Below the pieces are notes generated by a model. That model worked only from the letters and a program-made list of their open reading frames with translations. It ran no database searches and was not told the origin of the DNA. A DNA stretch of 64,000 bases from Alkalitalea saponilacus (lineage in GTDB: Bacteria > Bacteroidota > Bacteroidia > Bacteroidales > Marinilabiliaceae), in assembly GCF_900168165.1 (NCBI RefSeq), contig NZ_FUYV01000001.1, positions 248,001-312,000 on the forward strand, given 5' to 3'. Positions 13,597 to 22,810 of this stretch are shown piece by piece; within the stretch, counting starts at the first letter, position 1, and each line of letters starts with the position of its first letter. The position numbers and the translations under genes are program-made.

Positions 13597-14760
13597 ATGA
13601 AAAACCTGATATTTAAATTCTTTATAACAGCGCTGTTTTTAAGTTCTTCTGCAATTATATTGCAGAATGTAAATGCTCAATTAATAGATTCTTCGGTTCC
13701 GGCATCAACAAATATCAACCAGAACGATTGCCCATGTATCATGCCTGATAACAGTGTTGTTTTTCGGGTTAAATCCCAAAATGCTCAGCAAATTCAGATT
13801 GATCTGGGTAAAAAATATGATATGGTCAAGGGCGCCGATGACATGTGGACTGTTCGTACAGAGCCTATTGAGCCCGGATTCCATTATTATTTTTTGGTAA
13901 TTGATGGGATACCCGTTGCCGATCCTGCAAGTAATTCCTTTTATGGGACTGGTAGAATGACCAGTGGAATTGAAATTCCGGAACCCGGAGTCGATTTTTA
14001 TTCTATCAAAAATGTGCCACATGGGGCAATGAGTTCAAAATATTACTTCTCTGATGTTACCAATAGCTGGCGAAGACTTTATGTTTACACTCCACCCGGA
14101 TATGATAAAAGTATTGAGAAAAAATATCCGGTCGTATATCTGCAACATGGGGGCGGCGAGGATGAGACTGGATGGGTTAGACAAGGAAAAGCTGATGTAA
14201 TTCTTGATAACCTGATAGCGGAAGGCAAAGCTGAACCAATGATAGTGGTAATAGCAAATGGTAATATTGCATCCGGTATGAGAGGCTATAGCAGTGAAGC
14301 TATGACAGGCTTTAAACAGGAGATGCTCCATAACATTGTACCTTTTATTGATAAAAACTTCCGAACCAAAGCCAATGCTGAAAATAGAGCCATTAGCGGA
14401 TTGTCGATGGGTGGTGGTCAGTCATTTTATGTAGGACTTGAGAATCTTGATGTTTTCAGTTCTGTTGGGATTTTTAGTTCTGGTATTTTTGGAGGTATTC
14501 GGACAAATACAGGCAGTACTTTCGATGCTGAAAGTGAAATACCGGGACTGCTCTCTAAGGCGGGTGAATTTAACCAAAAGCTCAATTTGCTTTACATATC
14601 TTGCGGTGAGGCTGATATGCGTATTGACCATACCAAAACGGCTGTGGCAAAAATGCGCGAGGAGGGGCTAAAGGTCAAGTTCAATACATTTCCGGGAGAT
14701 CATGAGTGGCAGGTTTGGAGAAAATCGTTACACGATTTTATTCAACGGGTGTTTAAATAA
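13597..14760 (+). CDS. CE1-type esterase with E-set module
   Basis: A secreted esterase of about 387 aa. An upstream in-frame ATG at 13516 overlaps the preceding gene; the ATG at 13597 begins a signal peptide (MKNLIFKFFITALFLSSSAI) and is preferred. The E-set module (VVFRVKSQNAQQIQIDLG) resembles that of 8724 more than those of its direct neighbours. The catalytic part has [23 protein letters not shown] and GDHEWQVWR. It lies 26 bp after the broken esterase and 19 bp before the next, in one tight operon. Confidence 0.88.
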   Translation: MKNLIFKFFITALFLSSSAIILQNVNAQLIDSSVPASTNINQNDCPCIMPDNSVVFRVKSQNAQQIQIDLGKKYDMVKGADDMWTVRTEPIEPGFHYYFLVIDGIPVADPASNSFYGTGRMTSGIEIPEPGVDFYSIKNVPHGAMSSKYYFSDVTNSWRRLYVYTPPGYDKSIEKKYPVVYLQHGGGEDETGWVRQGKADVILDNLIAEGKAEPMIVVIANGNIASGMRGYSSEAMTGFKQEMLHNIVPFIDKNFRTKANAENRAISGLSMGGGQSFYVGLENLDVFSSVGIFSSGIFGGIRTNTGSTFDAESEIPGLLSKAGEFNQKLNLLYISCGEADMRIDHTKTAVAKMREEGLKVKFNTFPGDHEWQVWRKSLHDFIQRVFK

Positions 14761-14779
14761 TCATTAAAATATAAATTTT

Positions 14780-15967
14780 ATGCAAAAGCATATACTATTT
14801 CTTGTGGGATTAGTTTTGCTGAGTCCTTTTGCTCTAAGAGGTCAGCAAGCCAATGTAAATCTGGATTACAATCCACATAAAAATACTGAAGGCCTTAATC
14901 CGTTCAGCGCTCCTCTTAACTCTCCGGAAGTGCACCACGACCAAACTGTTACATTCCGACTGAGGGCTCCTGAGGCTAAGGAAGTGGTATTGCCCCCGGG
15001 GGCAATACATACAGCAAATGAGTTGGGAAATGCGCCCATTCCTTTCATTAAAGGTGAGGACGGGGTCTGGAGCCTGACAATAGGTCCTCTTATCCCTGAT
15101 ATGTATGCTTATCATTTTCATATTGATGGAGTACAGGTTCCGGATCCTAATAACACTTATGCTGCTTTTACCGCTATGCCTCCATACAGTCAGTTAGTAG
15201 TGCATGGCAATGAACCTGCATATTATGATGCAAAAGATGTGCCTCATGGAAATGTTACCAGACATGTTTATTACTCGGCCGTTACCGATGGGCAACGTGA
15301 ACTGTATGTTTATACCCCGCCATGTTACGATCCGAATAAAACCTATCCTGTTTTATATCTGGTAGGTGGGAGTGGTGAACTTCCTTCCAATTGGGTTTAC
15401 GATGGACGCGTTAATTTTATTATGGATAACCTGTTGGCAGAAGATAAGGCTGAGCCCATGATAATTGCCATACCTAATAATCAGATCATACACCGTAATC
15501 ACCCCAATCATACAGAGCTTACTTTCGATATTTTTGAAAAGGAACTTCGTGAGCACGTCATTCCGCTGATCGACAAGAGCTATAGTGCCATTGATTCTCC
15601 AAAAGGAAGAGCCATTTCAGGATTATCAATGGGGGGCCGTCATAGCATGTTCATCGGTTTTCGTTCGTTAGATTTGTTTGCAAACTTTGGTATTTTAAGT
15701 GCCGGTGATTCAAATGCTGAAGCTTCACTGGCGCACTTTTTAAATGACCCCCATGTCAATGAAAAGGTTGATTATCTGTTTGTAGGACAGGGAACGAAAG
15801 AAGCAACCAGTTTCTTTAATCATCGTTGTCAGGCATTGCATGAAGCTTTGGCTAATCATAACATTAAACATGAATACTATATTGGAGGTCACGGAGGACA
15901 CGATTGGGGAACATGGAGACACCTTTTATATTATAGATTCCTGCCAAATCTTTGGAAATCAAATTAA
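14780..15967 (+). CDS. CE1-type esterase with E-set module, divergent member
   Basis: A 395 aa secreted esterase and the most divergent of the set. After the signal peptide (ending LRGQQ) the E-set module is longer (VTFRLRAPEAKEVVLPPG, MYAYHFHIDGVQVPDP). The oxyanion loop reads YLVGGSGELPSNW instead of YLQHGGGE. The nucleophile elbow GLSMGG and GGHDWGTWR are kept. These changes suggest a different acyl or sugar preference. A 22-bp perfect palindrome lies within the E-set coding part (14987-15008). The next gene starts 17 bp downstream. Confidence 0.86.
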   Translation: MQKHILFLVGLVLLSPFALRGQQANVNLDYNPHKNTEGLNPFSAPLNSPEVHHDQTVTFRLRAPEAKEVVLPPGAIHTANELGNAPIPFIKGEDGVWSLTIGPLIPDMYAYHFHIDGVQVPDPNNTYAAFTAMPPYSQLVVHGNEPAYYDAKDVPHGNVTRHVYYSAVTDGQRELYVYTPPCYDPNKTYPVLYLVGGSGELPSNWVYDGRVNFIMDNLLAEDKAEPMIIAIPNNQIIHRNHPNHTELTFDIFEKELREHVIPLIDKSYSAIDSPKGRAISGLSMGGRHSMFIGFRSLDLFANFGILSAGDSNAEASLAHFLNDPHVNEKVDYLFVGQGTKEATSFFNHRCQALHEALANHNIKHEYYIGGHGGHDWGTWRHLLYYRFLPNLWKSN

Positions 15968-15984
15968 TCTTAAATCTGCTCAAA

Positions 15985-17544
15985 ATGAAAAATATTAATT
16001 TAATACTACTCACATTACTAGCACTTTTGATAGGCTCATGCTCACAGCAACCCGGTCAGGTTAAAGTGGAGGGCGGTCTTATCCAGGGAGTTGTCACCGA
16101 TGATTTGTTGATTTTTAAAGGTGTTCCTTTTGCAGCACCTCCTACGGAAGATTTGCGCTGGAAAGCCCCACAGCCCGTCGAAAAGTGGCCTGGAGTATTG
16201 GAAACTTTTGAATATGCACCCGCACCAATGCAGGGAGGAGAACCGGCCTCAGGAAAAAGTGAAGATTGTTTATACCTTAACATTTGGACGCCTGCAAAAT
16301 CGGCAAAGGAAAAATTGCCTGTTTTAGTCTGGATTTATGGAGGTGGGTTTAGCTTTGGCTCAACATCCGATCCTGTGCACAATGGGGAACATCTGGCACG
16401 CAAAGGAGTCGTTGTTGTAAGTATTGCATACAGAGTTGGCCAGCTTGGTTTTCTGGCACACCCCGAATTGAGTGCCGAAAGCCCCAATGGTGTTTCAGGA
16501 AACTATGGCCTGCTGGATCAAATTGCAGGTCTGGAATGGATTCAAAGAAACATCTCCGAATTTGGTGGTGACCCGGATAATGTTACCATTTTTGGTGAAT
16601 CGGCAGGAGGAATCTCGGTAAGTATGCTATGTGCTTCACCTGTTGCAAAGGGTTTGTTTCATGGAGCAATATCACAGAGTGGCGGCTCGTTTGGTCCAAC
16701 AAGGCCAACAACCTACCCTGGCGAGAATATGAAAACACTGCAACAGGCAGAGCAGGATGGTATTGCGTATGTTAACAGAGTAGGGGTGTCGTCCATTGAA
16801 GAACTAAGACAGATTGATGCCACAGAACTACCCCTGGGAATGGGAATGGGAGGAGCCTGGCCAATTGTTGATGGCTATGTAATTCCCGGAGATCAGTATG
16901 AATTATATGAAATGGGTAAATTCAATGATGTACCTGTACTTATTGGTTATAACTCTGATGAAGGTTTGAGCTTCCCGGGTGGGCGTACTCCGCAAGATTA
17001 TATTGATAATGTGAACAGACGCTTTGGCCCTTTTGCGGATAAATTATTAAAAGCTTATCCGGTGGGAGAAACCTCTGTGCCGCGAAGTGCCCGTAACCTT
17101 ATGCGCGATGCCGCTTTTGGCTGGCCAACATGGGCTTGGGCAAACTTGCAGTCTGAAGTCGGTAGCTCTCCGGTTTTCTTTTATTATTTCGACCAGCACC
17201 CTGAATTCGCGGAGGATTCTCCTCAGGCTGACCATGGAACACCGCATGGAGTGGATGTCCCGTTTGTATTTATGAATCTTAATGCAGACGATCCGAATGT
17301 TTCTGAGTCAGACCTTGAAATCTCGGAGATTATGGGTACTTATTGGACTAATTTTGCCAAATATGGCCACCCCAATGGTGAAGGTGTAACGGAATGGCCC
17401 AAATTCACCAAAGAGAATCCAAATGTAATGTATTTAGGACCAAATGCATACTTGGGACCGGTTCCTGATGAGGCCTCACTAAAGGTAATGGATGCCTATT
17501 ATAAATGGCGCCGTACGCCCGAAGGCAAAGATTGGGCAAAATAG
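15985..17544 (+). CDS. Type-B carboxylesterase lipoprotein
   Basis: An esterase of about 519 aa in the same family as 6640. The ATG at 15985 gives a lipoprotein signal with lipobox IGSC; an in-frame ATG at 15952 lies inside the previous gene and is less likely. Family motifs are FKGVPFAAPPTEDLRW, SEDCLYLNIW, WIYGGGFSFGS, nucleophile Ser206 in the canonical GESAGG, and His in HGVDVPFVF. It closes the esterase operon. A hydrolytic role on hydroxycinnamoyl or acetyl esters is inferred from context. Confidence 0.88.
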   Translation: MKNINLILLTLLALLIGSCSQQPGQVKVEGGLIQGVVTDDLLIFKGVPFAAPPTEDLRWKAPQPVEKWPGVLETFEYAPAPMQGGEPASGKSEDCLYLNIWTPAKSAKEKLPVLVWIYGGGFSFGSTSDPVHNGEHLARKGVVVVSIAYRVGQLGFLAHPELSAESPNGVSGNYGLLDQIAGLEWIQRNISEFGGDPDNVTIFGESAGGISVSMLCASPVAKGLFHGAISQSGGSFGPTRPTTYPGENMKTLQQAEQDGIAYVNRVGVSSIEELRQIDATELPLGMGMGGAWPIVDGYVIPGDQYELYEMGKFNDVPVLIGYNSDEGLSFPGGRTPQDYIDNVNRRFGPFADKLLKAYPVGETSVPRSARNLMRDAAFGWPTWAWANLQSEVGSSPVFFYYFDQHPEFAEDSPQADHGTPHGVDVPFVFMNLNADDPNVSESDLEISEIMGTYWTNFAKYGHPNGEGVTEWPKFTKENPNVMYLGPNAYLGPVPDEASLKVMDAYYKWRRTPEGKDWAK

Positions 17545-17669
17545 AATCACCATTTACAGTTTTGAATGTTCATGATGTACAAGAGTAAGCATCAGTTTAT
17601 TAAAGGTTTAGGTTGATGTTTGTGCAGCGTGTATATTATCAGTAAAATAAATATCCCAAAATCCAGAAA

Positions 17670-20243
17670 ATGAAAGTTCAATTCGCATTTCTCGTATCCC
17701 TGTTCCTTTTATGGAGCAGTTTCGTTCATAGTCAAACTCTTCAGTTGAATGAACTGGAGTATTTTGAGCAGAATGGTCTTAATGTATTGGTTTACAGCAA
17801 TCGATACAATCCCATATTTTTTGATGAGAAGACCGCCGGCATTGAGTTGATACACCACGGAGTGAGAACAGCAACCGGAGGTGCTGTTAGATTGCATCAC
17901 ACGCCTGAGCAATGGGATTTGGTTCCGGAAATTGTGAGTAGAAAAGTTGATGTCGAGAATAACTTCATTTCGACACATTTGCGGTATGCGGATTTTAATT
18001 TTGATAGCGAAATTAAGGTAACTCCACATAAAAACGGGTTCCGGATTGAAGTGTTTTTAGAAAAACCAATTCCGAAAGAATTGGAAGGAAGAGCAGGCTT
18101 AAACTTTGAATTTCTTCCTCCTGATTATTGGGAAAGTACTTATCTGGCCGACGGTAAGCCTAAACTTTTTCCCCGGTACCCTGCCAGTGATGCGCAAGTG
18201 AGACCTTCGAGTGAAAAAATTCAGCAAATATTTGATCACTCCACCTTTGATGATCGCGGAAGAGGGGAATTTCTTGAACCTTTGCCAATTTCAATGGCGA
18301 ATTCCTTTGTTTTGGCTCCGGAAAATCCTGAACGACGAGTTGTAATTGAGTCTGATTCGGAAATAATGTTCTTCGACGGACGCATTCTGGCTCAGAATGG
18401 ATGGTATGTTTTTCGCTCTCTTCTCCCATCAGGAAAAACTGGTAAGGTAATGGAGTGGTATGTTGAACCCCATACAATTCCTGATTGGGTGCGAGAACCC
18501 AACATTGGGTTCTCGCAAGTTGGGTACACTCCTGCACAACGAAAAAGAGCAATCATTGAATTAGATAAAAACGACAATCCGCAATCATCAGCCAAAATAT
18601 TCAAGGTTGCTAAAGATGGTAGCGAAGTTCCCGTGTTTACAGGCATGACAGAAGAATGGGGCAGATATTTGCGTTATAATTACCTTGTGTTTGATTTCAG
18701 TGAAGTGAAGAATGAGGGTGTTTATTTTATTGAATATGGCGGGCAAAGAACCAATGTTTTTCCTATTTCTAAAGATGTTTATGAAGGTATCTGGCATCCA
18801 ACAATGGATGTTTGGCTGCCTATTCAAATGGATCACATGACGGTAAGAGAAGCTTATCGTATCTGGCATGGAAATGCACACCAGGATGATGCCCTTCAGG
18901 CACCTCTGAATCATAATCATTTTGACGGTTACAGTATGGGCGATACCACCGACACCCGCTTTGAGCCTTTCGAGCGCATTCCCGGATTAGACATAGGAGG
19001 ATGGTACGATGCCGGAGACTTTGACATTCAAACGGGCTCTCATAATGCTGTTGTTATGGATTTGGTTCAGATTTATGAGACTTTTGCACCTCAGCGTGAT
19101 ATGACCTACGTGGATCAAAAAACCAGATATGTTGACATTCACCGTCCTGATGGAAAAAATGACATGCTCCAACAGATTGAGCATGGTGTTTTGGCTTTAG
19201 TTGCACAAATCGAAAATATTGGACATCCCATTAGAGGAATCGTTGTGGGAAATCTATACCAATATCATCATCTCGGTGATGCTGCAACAATAACTGATAA
19301 TCTCCCATACAATCCCAATTTAGCGCCTTATGAAACAGATGGCGTGAGCAGTGGCACACTCGATGACCGGTGGGCCTTTACAACTCGCAGTGTTTTTATG
19401 GATTACTCAACCGCAGCTTCGTTGGCCGCAGCAAGTAGGGTTTTAAAGGAGTTTAATCCGGATTTATCCCAAAGAGCATTGGACTGTGCTATGAAAATGT
19501 GGAATGATAATATAGATGTAGATCCTGAAACAATGGATGGCGGCAGGCCTTTCTTTAATTTTATGAGAGTGAAAACTTCAGCGGCTCTCCAACTATTTAT
19601 AACTACAAAAGAGGACCGATTTAAAAGAGTTTTCGAAGATGCCATTTGGAGCCAGATGGATAGGACAATGTTTGATACAAACAGACCTGGTAATTTTCCC
19701 GTAGATAATGCTTTCTCTTATGCCCTCATGGCATATCCTCATATGAATGAGAATTTTCACGGCAAACTTCGTCCGTTTGTTTTGCAATATTTGGAGGAGT
19801 CCAATCAAATCACTTCGGTGAGTCCATACGAGGTTCCCATGGGAGGCCGGGGATGGGGAGGCAATACCCCTATCATGAAATGGGCCATCAACAACTATTT
19901 TATTCATAAGTATTACCCTGAATTAATGGATGTTGAGTCGATATTTAGTGCTATGGACTACATACTCGGTTGTCATCCATATTCAAATGTCTCATTCGTT
20001 TCTACAATAGGAGTGAAGTCCAAACAAGTTACTTATGGCAGTAACCGGGCCGATTTTACGTTTATTGCCGGAGGCGTAGTTCCCGGTTTGGTGTTATTAC
20101 AGCCTGATTTTTATGAGAACAAAGATGACTGGCCGTTCCTGTGGGGACAAAATGAGGCAATTATAACCACAGCCACTCCCTATGTTTTTCTGGCACATGC
20201 TATTGAAGAACTGGCAAAGGAGATGAATAAGGTAATTGATTAG
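17670..20243 (+). CDS. GH9 glycoside hydrolase with N-terminal Ig-like domain
   Basis: An 857 aa exported GH9 enzyme (endo- or exo-beta-1,4-glucanase class). The signal peptide ends near VHSQ. Residues about 25-265 are an uncharacterised beta-rich region; residues about 275-375 are the CelD-type Ig domain (SQVGYTPAQRKRAII); residues about 385-855 are the (alpha/alpha)6 barrel. The base aspartates are Asp447 and Asp450 in YDAGDFD, and the acid is Glu829 in GQNEAIITTA. GH9 enzymes accept cellulose, xyloglucan or mixed-linkage glucan, so this gene hints that the locus handles mixed hemicellulose. A perfect 13-bp-arm hairpin lies inside the coding sequence at 18490-18517. Confidence 0.88.
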   Translation: MKVQFAFLVSLFLLWSSFVHSQTLQLNELEYFEQNGLNVLVYSNRYNPIFFDEKTAGIELIHHGVRTATGGAVRLHHTPEQWDLVPEIVSRKVDVENNFISTHLRYADFNFDSEIKVTPHKNGFRIEVFLEKPIPKELEGRAGLNFEFLPPDYWESTYLADGKPKLFPRYPASDAQVRPSSEKIQQIFDHSTFDDRGRGEFLEPLPISMANSFVLAPENPERRVVIESDSEIMFFDGRILAQNGWYVFRSLLPSGKTGKVMEWYVEPHTIPDWVREPNIGFSQVGYTPAQRKRAIIELDKNDNPQSSAKIFKVAKDGSEVPVFTGMTEEWGRYLRYNYLVFDFSEVKNEGVYFIEYGGQRTNVFPISKDVYEGIWHPTMDVWLPIQMDHMTVREAYRIWHGNAHQDDALQAPLNHNHFDGYSMGDTTDTRFEPFERIPGLDIGGWYDAGDFDIQTGSHNAVVMDLVQIYETFAPQRDMTYVDQKTRYVDIHRPDGKNDMLQQIEHGVLALVAQIENIGHPIRGIVVGNLYQYHHLGDAATITDNLPYNPNLAPYETDGVSSGTLDDRWAFTTRSVFMDYSTAASLAAASRVLKEFNPDLSQRALDCAMKMWNDNIDVDPETMDGGRPFFNFMRVKTSAALQLFITTKEDRFKRVFEDAIWSQMDRTMFDTNRPGNFPVDNAFSYALMAYPHMNENFHGKLRPFVLQYLEESNQITSVSPYEVPMGGRGWGGNTPIMKWAINNYFIHKYYPELMDVESIFSAMDYILGCHPYSNVSFVSTIGVKSKQVTYGSNRADFTFIAGGVVPGLVLLQPDFYENKDDWPFLWGQNEAIITTATPYVFLAHAIEELAKEMNKVID

Positions 20244-20339
20244 AACCTCCTTTGAGTGGTAGTTTGCTAGTTTGATCTGAAAAATCATGAAGATGTCTCA
20301 AAGGTCGAATAAGAATACTTAATTCTTGCAATTTGAAAG

Positions 20340-20415
20340 CATCATTGTATTTACCCTTCCAAACCTCCCCCAAATGGGAGGCTTAAATTCCCACTATGGG
20401 GGATTTAGGGGTAAA
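20340..20415. repeat. Double-hairpin intergenic element downstream of GH9
   Basis: A C-rich then G-rich segment, roughly self-complementary end to end, within the 271-bp gap between GH9 and the CE6-like gene. Key pieces are CCTCCCCCAAATGGGAGG and CCCACTATGGGGG. It could act as a terminator-like structure or be a dispersed repeat. No second copy was seen in this window. Confidence 0.45.
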
Positions 20416-20514
20416 TCGTACTTTGAAATTTAATATTTGAAAGACAAGTACAATTTAAATTCAATTTTGAAACAGCTTCAAAAATAATAATTTAACTATT
20501 AGAAAATCAAGGAT

Positions 20515-21351
20515 ATGAAATTACTTTTAATGATAACGTTTTTGTTTTTAAGCACGCTGGTTTATTCACAAGACCCAAACTTTCACATTTACCTGTGCTT
20601 TGGTCAGTCGAATATGGCTGGAGCAGCACCTGCCGAAGCACAAGACTCTGTTGTTGATGCACGTTTTCAAATGTTGAGTGCCATGGATTGCCCGAAACAT
20701 GATAGGGTCATGGGAAACTGGTACACCGCAACGCCACCTATTTCTGATTGCAATGCGGGAATCTCTCCCGCAGATTATTTCGGACGCACACTCATTGAGA
20801 ATCTACCGGACTCAATAACCATTGGTGTTATAAATGTATCTGTTGGTGGGTCACGCATCGAATTGTTCGATAAATACAATCATCAGGAGTACATCGAAAC
20901 GGCTCCCGATTGGATGATTGGCTGGATTGAGAATTATGGAGGAAATCCATATGGTAGATTGGTTGAAATGGCCAAAATAGCCCAAACCAACGGCATAATT
21001 AAAGGAGCCCTGTTACACCAGGGTGAATCGAACCCAAACGATACGCTTTGGGTCAATAAAGTGCAGGATATTTATGATAACCTGTTGGCTGACTTAATGC
21101 TCAACCCAGAAAAGACACCGATACTTGCCGGCGAAATGCTTAGTGACGAATTTGGAGGGAGGTGTCATGCTTTCAATCATTTTATAAATCTGCTGCCGGG
21201 TGTCATATCAAATGCCCATGTAGTTTCTTCAAAGGGCTGCCCCGGAATGACCGACGGTTTGCACTTTACATCAGAAGGATATAGAATATTGGGAAGAAGG
21301 TATGGTGAAAAGATGCTTGAAGTAAACTATGGTATATTAATCTCTAAATAA
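20515..21351 (+). CDS. CE6-like acetylxylan esterase (SGNH, sialate O-acetylesterase-like)
   Basis: A 278 aa exported SGNH hydrolase expected to remove O-acetyl groups from xylan. The signal peptide ends LVYSQD. Family marks are nucleophile Ser32 in FGQSNMAG, the HQGESN block, and Asp247/His250 in TDGLHFTSEG. The length matches single-domain CE6 enzymes. The stop is 10 bp before the GH43-CBM6 start, so the two are cotranscribed. This fits paired removal of acetyl and arabinosyl side groups. Confidence 0.85.
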   Translation: MKLLLMITFLFLSTLVYSQDPNFHIYLCFGQSNMAGAAPAEAQDSVVDARFQMLSAMDCPKHDRVMGNWYTATPPISDCNAGISPADYFGRTLIENLPDSITIGVINVSVGGSRIELFDKYNHQEYIETAPDWMIGWIENYGGNPYGRLVEMAKIAQTNGIIKGALLHQGESNPNDTLWVNKVQDIYDNLLADLMLNPEKTPILAGEMLSDEFGGRCHAFNHFINLLPGVISNAHVVSSKGCPGMTDGLHFTSEGYRILGRRYGEKMLEVNYGILISK

Positions 21352-21361
21352 TTCTGGTTCT

Positions 21362-22735
21362 ATGTTACTAAAAAAAATATCTATTACGATATTGTTAATG
21401 GGAGCTTATTGTGTTCATGCTCAAAATCCCATTATTCAAACTTCTTTTACAGCCGATCCAGCACCTATGGTACACGATGGCACTCTCTATCTATATACCA
21501 CAAATGACGAAGACGAAACCGTCGATAACTTCTTTACCATGTATAATTGGCGCTGTTATTCAACCACTGACATGGTAAACTGGACTGACCATGGAGTTGT
21601 TGCATCACTTAAGGATTTTGAATGGAGTGATATAACAAACGGTGCCTGGGCTCCGCAATGCATTGAACGAAAAGGAAAATTCTATTTGTATTGCCCTATT
21701 CATGGTGATGGTGTAGCTGTTTTGGTTTCTGATTCGCCAACTGGACCGTTCACCGACCCCTTGGGGCATCGTCTAATTGAGGGAACCAATAATGTCTGGC
21801 ACGATATTGACCCAACTGTATTTATTGACGATGATGGCCAGGCTTATCTCTTCTGGGGAAACCCCGGGCTTTACTATGTCAAGCTTAATGAAGATATGAT
21901 TTCCTACGATCGCAGTATTGGTAACAACGGAATAATGGCCGTAGAAATGACAACTGAGGCATTTGGTTCTCATGAAGGGCGCGATGGAAGAATGAGGACA
22001 ACTTACACTGAAGGCCCCTGGGTTTATAAAAGAAATGATTTATATTATTTGGTGTACGCAGCTGCTGGTATTCCTGAGTATATAGCTTACTCAACTGCTC
22101 CTGCTATTGAAGGTCCATGGACATATCAAGGATTCATTATGGAAAGAGCTCCTCATCTGGCATTTACTAATCATCCGGGAATTATTGATTACAAAGGCAA
22201 TTCCTATTTCTTTTATCACAGTCATGAATTATCCGGAGGAGAAGGCTTCAAGCGTTCAGTATGTGTAGAGCAGTTTGAATACAACCCCGATGGCTCAATC
22301 CCTTTAATGATACCAACAAAGCATGGAGTTGCTGAAAGTGTTTCAAATCTCAATCCATATAATCGGGTTGAGGCTGAAACCATAGCATGGAGTGAAGGAT
22401 TAAAGACAAAAAAAGATGATGAAACGGGTATATATGTTACCAATATAAATAATGATGATTACCTCATTGTACGAAGTGTCGATTTTAACAATGGAGCTAA
22501 GGTGTTTGAAGCCAGCGTTGCTTCAGATTCTGATGGTAGAGAAATTGAAATTCGTTTAAACAATCCAGATGGAGAACTAATCGGCCATTTAACGGTGGGA
22601 AATACTGGCGGTTCAAAAAGTTGGGAGATGAAATCATGTGAATTGAAAAAAGTAACAGGTGTTCACGATGTCTGCTTTGTTTTTAAAGGCCAAGAAGGCA
22701 ATCTGTTTAATTTCGATTGGTGGAGATTTCAATAG
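21362..22735 (+). CDS. GH43-CBM6 arabinoxylan arabinofuranohydrolase-like enzyme
   Basis: A 457 aa exported enzyme predicted to cut alpha-L-arabinofuranose from arabinoxylan. The signal peptide ends VHAQ. The propeller (about 24-320) keeps base Asp32 in FTADPAPMV, Asp150 in DIDPTVFIDDDG and acid Glu217 in YTEGPWVYKR. Residues about 335-457 are a CBM6 (VEAETIAWSEG, ending FNFDWWRF). This two-domain layout resembles the Bacillus XynD-type arabinofuranohydrolases. The subfamily is assigned by resemblance only. Confidence 0.88.
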   Translation: MLLKKISITILLMGAYCVHAQNPIIQTSFTADPAPMVHDGTLYLYTTNDEDETVDNFFTMYNWRCYSTTDMVNWTDHGVVASLKDFEWSDITNGAWAPQCIERKGKFYLYCPIHGDGVAVLVSDSPTGPFTDPLGHRLIEGTNNVWHDIDPTVFIDDDGQAYLFWGNPGLYYVKLNEDMISYDRSIGNNGIMAVEMTTEAFGSHEGRDGRMRTTYTEGPWVYKRNDLYYLVYAAAGIPEYIAYSTAPAIEGPWTYQGFIMERAPHLAFTNHPGIIDYKGNSYFFYHSHELSGGEGFKRSVCVEQFEYNPDGSIPLMIPTKHGVAESVSNLNPYNRVEAETIAWSEGLKTKKDDETGIYVTNINNDDYLIVRSVDFNNGAKVFEASVASDSDGREIEIRLNNPDGELIGHLTVGNTGGSKSWEMKSCELKKVTGVHDVCFVFKGQEGNLFNFDWWRFQ

Positions 22736-22810
22736 CAGGTAGAAAGTTAGTCTAATACTTTTTAGTCAATCTATATTAATAGATTTAGTGTTAATTAAAT
22801 TCAAGTTATT

